DNA from: Phyllostachys edulis
Taxonomy: Eukaryota; Streptophyta; Magnoliopsida; Poales; Poaceae
Length of the DNA stretch: 64,000 nucleotides
Direction of reading: 5' to 3'
Assembly (NCBI GenBank): GCA_036346405.1
Contig: CM070562.1
Span: 63,268,195 to 63,332,194 of the forward strand
A program made the position numbers and the translations under genes. The notes beneath the pieces are model-generated. The model had not been told where the DNA came from, did not search any database, and was given only the letters and a program-made list of their open reading frames with translations. Shown one piece after another: positions 1 to 11,421 of the stretch. Position 1 is the first letter of the stretch; each line of letters begins with the position of its first letter.

Positions 1-531
1 TTTTTGAAACACAGGATATGACCTCTTTGAATTGTCATGCACCTAGGTGTATGAATCTAAAAAATCGAGCATTTATCGTAGTCACTGCAAATATGGTAGC
101 AAATCCAGAAACAGTGAGCATATATGATGCAGGGTTTCTGGGCATCAAACTAAAACAAATGAAGGAAGGTTCATCTCAAGGTTAAGTTCATTTCTGCTGT
201 GCACAAGCATCATATCTGAACGGCAAGACAGCAACTCCATTGATACGTTTAGGAAATATATCACTTAGGTCACCTCCATCCGAGACGCTAGTGGGGATGC
301 AATGCAGGTGGGGATATTAAGGGTTAGACTAAATAAAAAAAGTAAAATAGATGTTAAGGGCTAGAGTAAATAAAAAGATATAGATGTTATATGATGTGGC
401 TCGCCTTCAGCAAAGTACTAGATGCCAAGGGATGGAGATGCCCTTATACTGAAGTTGCGTGTAAGATGTATTATTAACTGCTAGTGTACAACTTGAAACA
501 ATTAGCAAAAAATAGGACATCCATAACTTAC
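1..531 (-). other. Intron 3 of the SERK-like gene (incomplete)
   Basis: AT-rich sequence downstream of the exon 3 donor (GTAAGT, plus-strand 526-531). No further LRR exon is visible before the window edge, so intron 3 is longer than 531 bp. Introns 2 (604-690) and 1 (824-1746) are likewise non-coding. Short open frames here are antisense or intronic noise. Confidence 0.75.
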
Positions 532-1837
532 AAATATTGGAGATTTTTCAGCTGCCCAAGCTGTGGCACCAATACACCGGATAATTGTGCATTTCCAAGA
601 TCACTGAAAAAGAGCAAAAAATTTATAATCAAGATGAGAACATCTTTAACCCTTTGGAATGCATAAATGAGAGCTTTTTCATCAACTTACACTCTGATTA
701 CACTGTTATCATTGTTACATGTAACATGGAACCATGTACAAGGATTAACAAGAGTGGGATCCCAACTCTGCAAAACATTGTTAGTATCCTTCAAGCTTTG
801 TCGCAGGCTATACAAAGCATCACCTATGGACAAAAGGTTACATTAGCATCGGCAGTCATAGAGAAATTTACCATGAATACATACTTACTAGCAATGACTG
901 TAGGCAAAAGTTTTACAAAGAAACAGGTATCCTGGGCAAAAACTATGTAATTGAGGTTTCCTAAACACCAAAAATATTAGCTATTGCAAGCGGCTCATCA
1001 ATGGTTAGGATCTGCTGTTCTTCTATTTATGGTAGAGCAAGGTGACACATCCTGTACTGTTCAATTATAGGATGTAACAAACCATTTCTTGTCACTAGTC
1101 ATTACAAGCTTCTGACGCAAACACAGAACAAATCAAATTATCTCACCTCAAATTCAAAATACTAAAATAGCAAGTTCTCATAAAACGCCTTTCTTTTGAT
1201 TTGAAATCCAAAAGTAACTAAAATTCTATCTATAACCAAACAAACGATACAAACGTGTGGCACTTTACTACAAAATTATTGAAAAGGGGCTCCATGATGA
1301 ACTGAACGCTCAAACAACAGAAAGTAGTAAGTATATAGCATAGAAAATCAGTTATACCGAACACAAAATTTCCTTCATACCAATTCCAATATTTGTCCAC
1401 TCAAAGCCACTAAACACAACTACATCGTTCCATTTGCTCCCTATTATAATTGAAGCTTATCTAAAAAAGAGTACTAAAAAAAACACAACAGATACACGGA
1501 GATATACTAAGCAGCGTATATAAAGCACTTACAAAATAAAACAATCAAATTAAACATAAAAAAAATCATGAACTCAATTATTCCGTCTCCCCTACAGAGT
1601 TCAAGCCTCAAATCCCTCAGCCCAGACTCCCTAACAAAAGCAATAGGAAGCCACTAACCATTCACCACCAAGCAACCACCATCGCCACATCAAAGCAAAC
1701 CAAATAGAACAGCACAACGGCTATGTACCAGATCAGCCCAACTTACCCTCCGTGTTGGCGACGACCCGTCCCACCCCCACCCCCACCACCAACACCACCG
1801 CCCACCACCTCCCCGCCAGCGCCGCCGCCGCCGCCAT
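532..1837 (-). CDS. SERK1: SERK-type LRR receptor kinase, exons 1-3 (5' part of gene)
   Basis: This is the 5' end of a somatic embryogenesis receptor kinase, the plasma-membrane co-receptor kinase family that includes BAK1. Exon 1 (1837-1747) gives an Ala-rich start, then a Trp-Trp/Val/Gly hydrophobic stretch that reads as a signal peptide, ending Ala-Asn-Thr-Glu-Gly. A GTAAGT donor follows at 1746-1741. Exon 2 (823-691, 133 bp) gives the LRR N-terminal cap: GDALYSLRQSL, then SWDPTLVNPCTWFHVTC, then NNDNSVIR. Exon 3 (603-532, 72 bp) gives the first leucine-rich repeat, beginning VDLGNAQLSG. Exon sizes of 133 and 72 bp, and the intron phases, match the SERK family from memory. All three junctions have AG acceptors and GTAAGT donors and join in frame. 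No stop or frameshift is visible, so the gene looks functional. The remaining LRRs, Pro-rich hinge, transmembrane segment and kinase must lie left of position 1. SERK1-like is preferred over SERK2-like because of the DALYSLRQSL wording; that choice is less certain than the family. Confidence 0.93.
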
Positions 1838-2400
1838 TTCTACTCGAGCACCAAGTGGGCCCCACCTCACCGACGCATGGGCGGGCCCAACCGTCCCTCA
1901 CCCGAGCTGTACGGCCCGACCCGATCTGCTGCGCCGCCGCCTTTCCGTCGAGAACTCGACCGCTTCCTCTCTCTCTCTCTCTCCCGAATGGAAGCGATAT
2001 TTTTTCTCTTTTTTTTTTGGGGGAAAAAACGGAGAGGAATGGGTGCGATAAATTTCTGTAACTTCTAGTTTAAGTTTGAAGAGCGTGTGTGTATGCTCCG
2101 ACCTAAATTGTTCTACGGGGCGACGGGACCATCGCCGAGGAGGAAGGCTACGGCGTGCCGTGTTCTGATACGTGACTGACATGCGGGCCGAGTAAACAGT
2201 GGACCCACATGTAAGTGATTGGGTCTCGGTGCGAAGGGATACGAGGGGCTGTCTGAGATGGGGGTGGGTGGTGACCTGATGGGGTTAGTGGGAGGAATAC
2301 GGGGAGGAGGAGGGGTCGCGGCGGCATCTGCTGACGTGGCGGCGTGGGTGCGCCGGGGATCTCGTGGACGCGGTCCTCGTACGCCCGGTCTTGTCACTTA
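1838..2400 (-). promoter_or_regulatory. 5' UTR and proximal promoter of the SERK-like gene
   Basis: Upstream of the minus-strand ATG (1837-1835) the sequence is GC-rich. It contains a pyrimidine run on the plus strand (about 1967-1984), which is a GA repeat in the transcript and common in grass kinase 5' UTRs. Further upstream is an AT-rich patch near 2045-2070 and a second GC-rich block to about 2400. No clear TATA box or transcription start can be fixed. The Pro-rich plus-strand open frames over this block are a by-product of the GCC/CCN repeats of exon 1 and are not called. Confidence 0.5.
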
Positions 2401-2954
2401 TTACTACAACTTACTATCACTGTTTCCAATAGTACTACTCCATCCTTTGAGTGGCCACGCGTTTGATATCTTCTCTTTGTTAGCCTAAACTCAATAGCTG
2501 AGCTAATTGGGAGTATGTCCGGTTTTGGATTCAAGCAAAGGATCACAGGACGTGTCGGACTGAATAAGCATGCCTTGTTCTTGTACAGGCCTATTTATGT
2601 TGGGAATATTGAGCATGCTTTACTTTCATGTGTTCTGATAAAAACAAGTGTGTTGTGCATAAAAAGTGGCATGCCCTAGAAAAGCAAAGAATTTCACATG
2701 AGCCTATTGCATAGCTAGGGATCAAGCATGTGAAACTGCCTAACTTGGGAGTATGCGCCTCTTTTCAACGCTCCACTTTCCATTAATTTAGTCGCTATTT
2801 AGAACGTAGGATGCTAAACAATTCTAGAATGATTTGATCTGTTTAGTATGAGATTCTTGTAAAGATTCTTACAAAATTTCCAAGTTTGGACTTTGGAGTA
2901 TCGAAATTCCCAAGTAAACTAAGCCTATTGTTGATCAATGGTGTAGGGTACTAG
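2401..2954. other. Intergenic, nothing recognised
   Basis: AT-rich sequence between the SERK promoter and the foldback element. No open frame, exon-like segment, repeat array or structural RNA was recognised. Confidence 0.5.
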
Positions 2955-2963
2955 TTTAGGAAA

Positions 2964-3612
2964 GAGTTAATTCCTTATTTGCTATTGGAAGTTGGCGAGC
3001 TCTCAAAATCTGTCAAAAATTGCACATCCTTTTTTGCCACTGCTCAACTTTAATCACTTTTTTGCTCGGTCAGTTGATAGTGGACTTAACCATTGACTTG
3101 GGCGTGAAAAGAAGATTTTGCACTAAGTATCTTTGAGATCTTTAGGGAATTGTTTGACATAGTAATATAGTTCCAAAATTTATGAAATTTTTAGGAAAGT
3201 TTCTGACATAGTTTAGATTATTGTGTAATTTTATAGGGTTTTATTTGCAACATGTTTTCTCTAAAATCTTTAAATTTTTGTTGTAATTTGAAAGATTTTA
3301 GAGAAAAATATGTTGCAAATAAAACCCTATAAAAATTACACAATAATCTACATTATGTCAGAAACTTTCTCTAAAAATTTCATAATTTTTGGAACTATAT
3401 TACTATGACAAACAATTCCCTAAAGAACTCAGTATACTTAGGGGCAAAATCGTCTTTTCGCATCCAAGTCAATGGCCAAGTCCACGATCAACTGACCGGA
3501 GTGGCAAAAAGGGGATTAAAATTGAGAACGAGTGGCAAAAAAGGGATGAGCAATTTTTCGATGATATTTTTGGGAGCTCGCCAACTTCCAATGGCAAATA
3601 AGGAATTACCCA
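2964..3612. mobile_element. Mutator-like foldback MITE
   Basis: The whole 649-bp element is one long imperfect inverted repeat with its centre near 3275-3290. The left arm starts GAGTTAATTCCTTATTTGC and the reverse complement of the right end starts TGGGTAATTCCTTATTTGC. Internal blocks (for example the purine/AT stretch at 3140-3260 and its mirror at 3300-3420) pair closely. It is flanked by a perfect 9-bp direct repeat, TTTAGGAAA (2955-2963 and 3613-3621), the length Mutator-superfamily transposases make. No transposase is present, so it is non-autonomous. It lies about 1.1 kb upstream of the SERK start codon. Confidence 0.88.
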
Positions 3613-3621
3613 TTTAGGAAA

Positions 3622-4159
3622 ACCCACGATTAGCCAAGTATGTTCTCAATTCTGGCAGGAATTGTATCCAAATCCATGCCAAATTTTCCTTCCCTATCGT
3701 CCGATCACGCTGATGGTCAGCATTGGCCATCACTTCCATCCTCCCCGAATCCATTTTATCCATCTCGGTGAGCCGGCGAACTCAGGCGGGGCTCAGTTTG
3801 TGCGGCGAATCTTGGTCGTCATCGACGTTGCTACAGGCAGCGCGGCCATGCGCAGCATGGAGGTGATCAAATTCATGACCTGATCCATGAGTACTAGCCC
3901 AATTCATCTCCAAAAAAACATTTTTCCTTGCTCGATTTGGTCAAATACTTAAGTTTTATTGGTTCTGCAGGGGATAACTTTAATTGAGTTCTTCGTTTCT
4001 TTATTGAGTCTTACCTTTCTTCTTCTTTTCCCAGTTGAATCTGTGCATGGCCGTGGTCGAGAGGTCGTCGCCGGCCTGTGCTGGTGGTCACTGTTGTGTC
4101 ACAAGCGTCGTTAGGGCCCACAAACCGCGTCGCGACGAGACAAGTGCCCTCCAACGTGT
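3622..4159. other. Intergenic, nothing firmly recognised
   Basis: This sequence lies between the MITE and the target site of element D. A moderately GC-rich patch (3660-3890) and another at 4045-4160 have short open frames on both strands, but none matches a family I know. After removal of D this DNA continues at 51425. Confidence 0.4.
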
Positions 4160-4164
4160 GTGTC

Positions 4165-4607
4165 TGTCAGGATCTTCAAGACATCGGCCACTTTCAGTAA
4201 GAACAAGAAGAAACAAGGATGAGAAATCACATAATGGAGATGAGGACGAGATGGAAGATAGGATGAGGCAGCTAGGGTTTTACTTCCATATTACATATCA
4301 GAATATCCTTTCAAGATTCACCATGAGCTTATATAGTGCTCAGCCAAAGTAACTTAACAAAAGAGAGTTCATTAACGAAAATGCATTACAGGTAACAGTG
4401 TTCCTTCGCGCCTAACTCCAACAGAGGTTTAAGAATCGAAGTTTGAGGCATTGGATGGTAGTAACGCTTCGCTTGCTTCATCCTGGCCGCTCCTTTTGAT
4501 CCTAACGCTCATAATGGAATCGGCACCAGTCATTTCCTTCTTCCGACTTCAACTTGAGCTCAGTTTTTCATTTGGAGGCTTCAGACTTCCTACTCTACAT
4601 TCTGACA
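4165..4607 (-). repeat. 3' LTR of element D
   Basis: 443 bp, TGTCAG...CTGACA. Relative to the 5' LTR I count by hand about 20-25 substitutions and no large indel, roughly 5%. A TATA box reads CTATATAAGC on the minus strand (plus 4327-4336) and is conserved in both LTRs. Confidence 0.92.
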
Positions 4608-4622
4608 GTCACTCCCCTCTTC
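4608..4622 (-). other. Polypurine tract of element D
   Basis: On the sense (minus) strand this reads GAAGAGGGGAGTGAC directly before the 3' LTR, the usual primer site for plus-strand DNA synthesis. Confidence 0.75.
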
Positions 4623-4637
4623 AAATCATTCTTGTCC

Positions 4638-5996
4638 TCAAGAATGGAAATTAGGAAATACCCGGGATATGAAATCTGCATCCTCCCAAGTGGATGCTTC
4701 CATTGGTAGATTTACCCATTGTATTAGCCATTGGATGACGGGTTCGTTGTTCCTCGGTACCAATCTTCTTTCTAGAATTGAGGCCAGGTAGACTTTCACA
4801 TTTCCATCGCTATCAACAAGAGGGAGCTCTGAACTAGGAATTACCTCGGGCCCAATGTGCTTCTTGAGCTGACTTACGTGGAACACCGGGTGTAATTGAC
4901 AACCTTCGGGTAGTAAAAGTTTGTAAGCCACTTTGCCGATTCTTTCCATCACTCTAAAGGGCCCATAAAATTTAGGATGCAGCTTCAAAGATCTGTGCAG
5001 GGAAAGAGAAGTGTGCCTGTATGGTTGGATCTTAAGATACACCAGGTCTCCTAATGCAAACTCTCTTTCCTTCCTTCTTTTGTTGGCATATTTATTGATT
5101 CTCTCTTGAGCCTTCATCAAATTCTCCTTGATAATTTGGTTTGCTATTTGCCTTCTCTGCAGTAAACCTCTCACTTCTTCATTAGGTGAAACAGGTAGTA
5201 TAACCTCAATGAACATTGGGGAAGAGAAGCCATAGAGGGCTTGAAAGGGAGTCATTTCCAAGCTTGTATGATAGCTGGTATTGTACCACCATTCAGCTAA
5301 AGGCAACCAGTTTCTCCACTTCTTAGGACTAGCAAATGACATGCACCTGAGATAACCTTACAAACACTAATTGACCCTCTCGGTTTGCCCATCCGTTTCA
5401 GGATGGTAGGCTGTGCTAAACCTCAGTTTTACCCCTAAGGATTTGAACAATTCCTGCCAAAGATTACTTATGAAAATTCTGTCTCGGACTGATACAATAA
5501 CAGCCGGCAGCCCATGCAATTTATATATACCATTAAGGTACTCGTGAGCAACTTGTTGGACAGTATATGGGTGGCTCATTGCAAGGAAATGTGAGTATTT
5601 AGTGAATATGTCCACTATTACCAATATCACATCTTTGCCTTCTGATTTGGGTAGTCCTTCAATAAAGTCCATGGTTATGTGAGTCCAAGCTTGTTCAGGT
5701 ACTGGTAAGGGTTGCAATAATCCTGGGTACGGAGTGTGTTCACTCTTGTTCCTTTGACAGACAGGACACTCTTTAACATAGGCTACAACTGCTTGTTTTA
5801 ATCCAATCCAGTGGAAAAATAGTTTTAACCTCTGGTATGTTGCTCTCTCTCCAGAATGACCCCCCCCCAGTGCAGAGGTGTGACAAGACATGATTAGTTG
5901 TTGTCTTAGCTCAGAGTTGGCTCCTACTACCACTCTTTTCTTGTACCTCAGTATTCCACCATTCAATGTATAATTGGGTTCAGCAAGAGGATCCAC
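4638..5996 (-). pseudogene. Element D integrase with C-terminal chromodomain-like region
   Basis: One reading frame in two open parts (5996-5367 and 5342-4638). Domains in order: zinc-binding H2C2 region (H...H, then CPVCQRNKSEH), catalytic core with MDFIEGLP and GQTERVN, then C-terminal domain (FYGPFRVMERIG, HPVFHVSQLK) and a chromodomain-like tail with the aromatic/acidic pattern VIQWLIQWVNLP..TWED. The frame is cut by TAG (5369-5367) and TAA (5360-5358), both at positions where relatives have Gln. The second catalytic Asp is lost: the usual Ser-Asp-Arg-Asp reads Ser-Val-Arg-Asp. The integrase would be inactive even if read through. Confidence 0.88.
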
Positions 5997-7031
5997 TGTT
6001 AGCTTTCTAATCAGCTCCTTGTAATGGTCATCACTCTCATAGCTGCTAAGAATTTTATTAATCTAAATTGGCACAGCTGCCGAGATTGCACAACACTTTT
6101 CTTCACTAATGATTCTGGATAATGCGTCTGCAACTCTATTCTCCCGGCCCCTTTTATATTCTACCTTGTAATTATAACCCAATAATTTGATCAATAACTT
6201 GTGTTGTATTCCCTCCATTAATTTCTACTCATGAATGTACCTCAGGCTCTGATGGTCGGTTCTAATTATCAGAGTGGATCCAACAAAGTAATGCCTCCAC
6301 TTTTTGAGAGCTTCAATAATAGCCAAGGCCTCCTTGTCATAAGTTGAAAATGCTGCAACCTTAGGACCTAATGCCTTACTCATGAATGCAATAGGTTTGT
6401 GGTTTTGCATCAAAACAGCCCCAATTCCATATCCACTTGCATCAGCCTCCAAAATAAATGGTTGACTGTGATTAGGTAGTGCTAACACCGTTGCCCTGGT
6501 CATTGCCTCTTTCAATCTTAAGAAAACCAAATTCTGAGCTTCTTGCCACATAAATGCATTTTTCTTTAGTGCTTCAAACAATGGCTTACATATGACTCCG
6601 TAATTCTGTATAAACCTCCTGTAATATCCTGTGAGGCCCAAGAAGCCTCTCAACTGGGTGACATTTTGAGGTTTAGGCCATTTTTCTATTGCTACCATCT
6701 TGGTGGGGTCGGTGGCTACTCCTTCCCCATGAATGATATGCCCCAAGTATTCAACTTGTCTCTGTCCAAAGGCACATTTGCTTCTCTTTGCAAAAAGATT
6801 ATTTCTTTTAAGGACCTCTAGCACACTGGTTAAGTGATGTCCATGTTCCTCCATCGACTTGCTATATATCAAGATATCATCAAACAATATCAAAGTAAAC
6901 TTCCTCAAAAACTGAGATAGGATCTTATTCATTAAAGCCTGGAAGGTGGCAGGAGCATTGGTTAACCCAAATGGCATGACGATGAATTCATAATGTGGGA
7001 ACATGTGCGCTGAATGTTGTCTTCTTAACAT
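5997..7031 (-). pseudogene. Element D reverse transcriptase C-half and RNase H
   Basis: Encodes the second half of the RT, with the catalytic Phe-Asp-Asp motif (LILFDDILIYSK) and the thumb/connection (GFLGLTGYYRRFI), then RNase H (FILEADASGYGIGAVL; RTDHQSLRYIHE). In-frame TAG codons interrupt it at 6227-6225, within RNase H just after RYIHE, and at 6065-6063. Both stand where Gln is expected. The frame is shared with the integrase part downstream. A single-base shift near 6990-7030 separates it from the gag/protease/RT-N frame upstream. Confidence 0.88.
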
Positions 7032-8570
7032 CCTCTTCCTTCATTCTAATCTGGTGGTATCCAGATCTCAAGTCTATTTTTGAGAATACTTGAGCTCCAT
7101 GTAATTCATCCAACAAATCCTCTATCATTGGAATTGGATATTTGTTTTTAATGGTGTTTGCATTGAGTTGTCTATAGTCAATGCATATTCTCCATCTCCC
7201 ATCCTTTTTCTTGACCAATATGGTGGGAGAAGAGTAGGGGTTGACGCTAGGCCTAATAGTTTTGGCATTTAGTAGTTGTTCAATAATCTCTTCCATAGCA
7301 TTCTTTTGATGGAAAGGCAAGCTGTAAGGTCTTTGATTGATGTGATTCTCCTCCGACTTCAAGGGAATGACATGATCACATTTCCTGTTAGGTGGTAGCT
7401 CCTTAGGTTCCACAAATATACATTGAAACCTCTGCAGGATAGGTGTTATCTCAGCTGGAATGACTATCCTTGTGCAGTCTTCATCCTTGGTGTTACAAGC
7501 ATATACCACTGCTCCCATAACTCCTTTGTCCAGTAGTTTTTGCAACTTTTCTATAGGTACAATGCAATCTGCTACAGGTTGTGTTTCATCTTGGAATGTA
7601 ACCTTGCCTTTGCCATAATGATTCACACGTAGTTCCCTATACTTGAGGTTGAGACCTATAGGGCTGTGAGTATATATCCAATCTGCCCCCAATATAAAAT
7701 CATATCCCTTTATGTCTAAAATTCTTAATGAATTGCTAAACTCTACCCCTTGTATAGTATATTTGCAATTCTCACACTTTGCTTTACTCCACAATGTTTC
7801 TCTATTGGCCACTATGACCCTCATAGTAGAATTGTTTTGAATTGAGCACCCTGCTTTCAATGCCATATTAATGTCCATGAAAGTACCACTGCTTCCACTA
7901 TCAACCAAAGCAGTCCCTTTGATCTTGTTCAGTTGAACATTGAGAGTGAATGTTTGTTTGGCAGAACTAGTACCTTGTACAGTGTGTACTGATAGTTGAA
8001 AGGGTGATTCCTCTTCTTTTTGCATTTCTTCCTCTATCTGTTCCAGTCCCTGAGGTTCTTCTCCTTCTTCTTGTCCCCCTATTTCTTCCTCTTCTTCTTC
8101 CTGTGTGACCATAGCCCTTACTTGTTGATTCATTTTGCAATCCTGCTTGTGCCCCGGATACCACTTCTCACTACATCTAAAACACCTCCCATCATTCCTT
8201 GGGACTGTGTTTTGGCCCCCAGTGGCATTAGTGCTCCTATTTTGTTCTAGCTTGGTACTCTTGTAAGTATTTCCTTTGTTGTTCCATTGTGAGTTGCCTC
8301 TGAAAGTCCCCTTGAAGGCACTAGGCTCTGTCCTTTTGAAAGGATTTGACTGTTCCAACCTTTTTGCTACCCAATAAGCATCAATCAAAGTGATTGGATT
8401 TTGTAGCTGTGAATGACTCTGGATGTAATCCTTCAAGACGGCTAGAAAGCTTCTTATGTAATAGTCTTTTGGCAAATGTGGGTTGTCCCTTCTCACCAAA
8501 GCCATAGCTCCCTCAAACATATCAATATAGGATGAAGCGTGCTCTCATTGTTTCTTTGCATGAAAAGTCG
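6988..8570 (-). pseudogene. Element D gag C-terminus, protease and RT N-half
   Basis: A 510-residue open frame from 8520, extending upstream to the junction with C at 8570 through a TGA (8547-8545; the expected codon is CGA). Order: gag capsid tail (NPHLPKDYYIRSFL), zinc knuckle CFRC..H...C near residues 113-128, a Glu-rich linker, protease with the active-site triad VDSGS at about 206-210, then RT fingers (VKKKDGRWRICIDYRQLN) and palm start (KIDLRSGYHQIRM) near 480-495. The protease triad is intact. The frame ends by a frameshift inside the RT. The upstream part of gag is missing at the C junction and resumes at 46433. Confidence 0.88.
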
Positions 8571-10613
8571 TGGTAACGACCCACCGGGGTCCTACCCGAG
8601 AGGTTCTCCAAGACCTCACTGGGAGTCCACCAGACCTCCCAGAGGTCCAGGGATCTCGGGTAGTCCTCGAGCCTCCCAGAGGTCCAGGTTTCGACCGAGG
8701 AGGTCTTGAGGCTCAGGACCTCCCCAAGAACCACGACCAAACCTGGGGGAGGTCCAGAGACCAACCCGAGGAGGTCACGGTACTTGGAGAAGTCCTAGCC
8801 CTCCTGTGATCCGAACCAGTCCCAAGGATCAATGACTAGTTCTCACAGCAATTACAAGTGATAACACATATCCACACGAGATTTTATTAACAGCAAAAGA
8901 GTTGATTACAAGGTTGCTTACAGACCGATAAAAGCAAAAAAAATACACAGCGGAACAAAAGGCAAGTCCATCCAATACACCATGTAATTATTGGGAGGGG
9001 CGCCTAGTTGATCCGGTCTTCGTCATCATCAAGGAAGTCCTCTCCTGCTCAAAAATTTGTTTTCAAGCAAGAGTGAGCACAACAACCGTGCTCGCAAATT
9101 ACACCTGAGGGGGTAACAAAATGACATGCATACATGGATATTCAAAGGAAGGCATAATATGGTTGGTTTGCGTAAAGCCAAGTTTATTTTAAATACATAT
9201 ACTAAGTTCCAAGGCAATTATACAGTATTTAAAATTCATTTTGTGTGAATCTCAGTTTTCAGTTGGATAACATTCATCGTCAAGGTGGTGAAGGATACCC
9301 TCCTGTCACAAGGCTCCCTGCCCGGCCCATGGGATAGATATCCCAAAAAGAAAACAGTTTATCCAAAACCTTTTGAAAACAAAACCAACATCTAACTTTG
9401 AGTGGTCTTTGCCAGCACGTCCATGACCGTGGACACGGCTATTCGAATAGTTTTCGCTCTACAGAGGTTGTACACTTTACCCACACGACATGATTCCTCT
9501 AGTTTATTTGGCATTCGTCAATGCCACCTCTCACTACCGAAGGTAAGAGGTCTAGAGCTCATGACAAGGCCTTTACAATGCATCATTCCACCACAGCCCC
9601 TCCTCGTTAAGGTTTCACTTCCATTGGATAGAAACCCGCCGAAAAAGCCCCCTCTTGCGCCAGTGGGAATCATAGGTTATAAAAGACCATAGGCCATGAA
9701 AGACCTCCCACACATCAAAGTGGAACAACCGCGGTGGAACTTTGCAAATTAATTGGCCAGGTCCCACGCCCCATTCTGGAGACATGTGGTTGTACGGTGG
9801 TGGCATAGCCCATTATAGGCTTAGCAAAGGGACGCTCAAAGGTCGGTCCTCAAATGACTAGGGCGACAACCATAGTACTCCGGAGCCTCAACTCTACCCA
9901 AGTTGAGCTCGTGCATGAACATGCACCAACCAAGCAACCAATTCGCCCCAGTCCAAAACCATTTTCCTTTTATTCGCTTTCCAAAAACATTTAGAAGCTT
10001 CCATGACAACCCAATGACATGGCTAAAAACTTTAGACATCAGTTGGTCATGTTGGTAAAATTTTCCCAAATTAAATACTTTTGGTCTAAGCGAGACTAAG
10101 CATACGATTTCACAATTGCTCCTGATTCTCACTAATGTAGCAACCAGGTTTTCCTATGGTGACAATATGTTTGATTCAAGGTCAACAGGGGCCATACAAA
10201 GGATTTGGGTATAGCTATGAATTTAATGACGGGTATTGAAATAACTTAGTAAAGTAAGCATGCATAAACCTTTAAGACATAACATAGTAATTTGAAATAA
10301 TGGGTGCAACATGATCAAGAGTGTAACTTGCATTACTCAAAGGCCTGGACGTCTTCTTCTTCAGAGAGCTCTTGCTCCTCAGTGTCTTCACAATTTACAC
10401 GAGAAAACCAAAGCAACTCAACACAAAGCTTAAATAAAATCCAAGGAAACTTTAATGAAACTTCAAAATAAAACCAACAGAGAGGCTAGGTCAGTTTGGA
10501 GGAGATCCAAGGAGCTACTGGAGGAGGTCCCAAGCTTCAGGAGGAGGTCTAGAGAGCTTTGGAGGAGGTCCAAGAGAAATGAGCCAAAGGGGTAAAGGGG
10601 AAGGGCTGCCCCA

Positions 10614-10623
10614 GCTTATATAG
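10614..10623 (-). promoter_or_regulatory. TATA box of the element C LTR
   Basis: Minus-strand CTATATAAGC inside the LTR, in the position expected for the retroelement promoter, with a GC-rich leader on the downstream side. Confidence 0.5.
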
Positions 10624-10920
10624 CCAGAGCCGCCCAGATACCCACGGTTACACATGTTCAAGAGTTGGTGAAAGGACAATGGGAGCAGGCAAAGATGGGA
10701 CAAAAGCATAGCACGATTGCTGCAAAAAGGTAGAAGCATTTAATGCAATACAACAGGCATTAAATGCGGGGAGACTCCCATGCGCAAAGGACACGGTCAA
10801 AGGATAAAGAAATAGGAGTGTGACTGTCAAATGAGGCCAGTCAAAGCTCAAGGGGAGGTCCTGCGGAGACCTAGAGGGGATCGCGCAAAGGTAAGGGGAG
10901 GTCCTGACGGTCCAATCCTC

Positions 10921-11345
10921 AAAAGGGTAGGTCTGGACGGTTAAGATCTCCAAAGGGGAGGTCTTAACGGCCAGATCTTAACAAGGGGGAGGTCTGGACG
11001 GTTAAGATCTCCAAAGGAGAGGTCTTAACAGCCCGGATCTTAATAAGGGGGAGGTCTGGACGGTTAAGATCTCCAAAGGAGAGATCTTAACGACTGATCT
11101 AACAGGGGAGGTGCAGGCGGTTAAGATCTCCAACGGGAGGTCTTAACGGCGAGATCTAACAGGGGAGGTGCAGACGGTTAAGATCTCCAAAGGAGAGGTC
11201 TTAACGGCCAGATCTAACAAGGGGGAGGTCTGGACGGTTAAGATCTCCAAAGGGAGGTCTTAACGGCCAGATCTAACAAGGGGGAGGTCTGGACAGTTAA
11301 GATCTCCAAAGGAGAGGTCTTAACGGCCCAATCTAACAAGGGGGA
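10921..11345. repeat. Tandem array of about 60-bp stem-loop units in the C LTR
   Basis: Seven imperfect units of about 57-60 bp. Each contains GGTTAAGATCTCC, a short spacer, then GGAGAGGTCTTAAC, so each unit can fold on itself. Units vary by small indels and substitutions. The array ends about 75 bp before the insertion point of B. Confidence 0.85.
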
Positions 11346-11421
11346 TGAGCGATAGCGAGATAAGAAGTGGGAGAAGCGGGAGCCATTGGATTTCCATCAA
11401 ACGGGTCAAGGCAATTGGGCA

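Larger units (their letters stand above)
8571..11421 (-). repeat. Element C 3' LTR, part 1 (left of B)
   Basis: Begins TGGTAACGACCC at the exact point where gag of D stops. Two GC-rich parts (8571-8810 and 10490-11345) are full of GAGGTCC/GAGGTCT words; the middle (8820-10490) is AT-rich and non-coding. No second copy is left for comparison, so the outer edge is set by the gag break. Open frames on both strands here are not credible genes. Confidence 0.75.

Noticed and set aside
1723..2061. Pro-rich plus-strand open frames overlapping SERK exon 1
   Set aside because: They are antisense readings of the Ala/Gly/Val codons of the signal-peptide exon and the GC-rich 5' UTR; the minus-strand exon has splice sites and homology.
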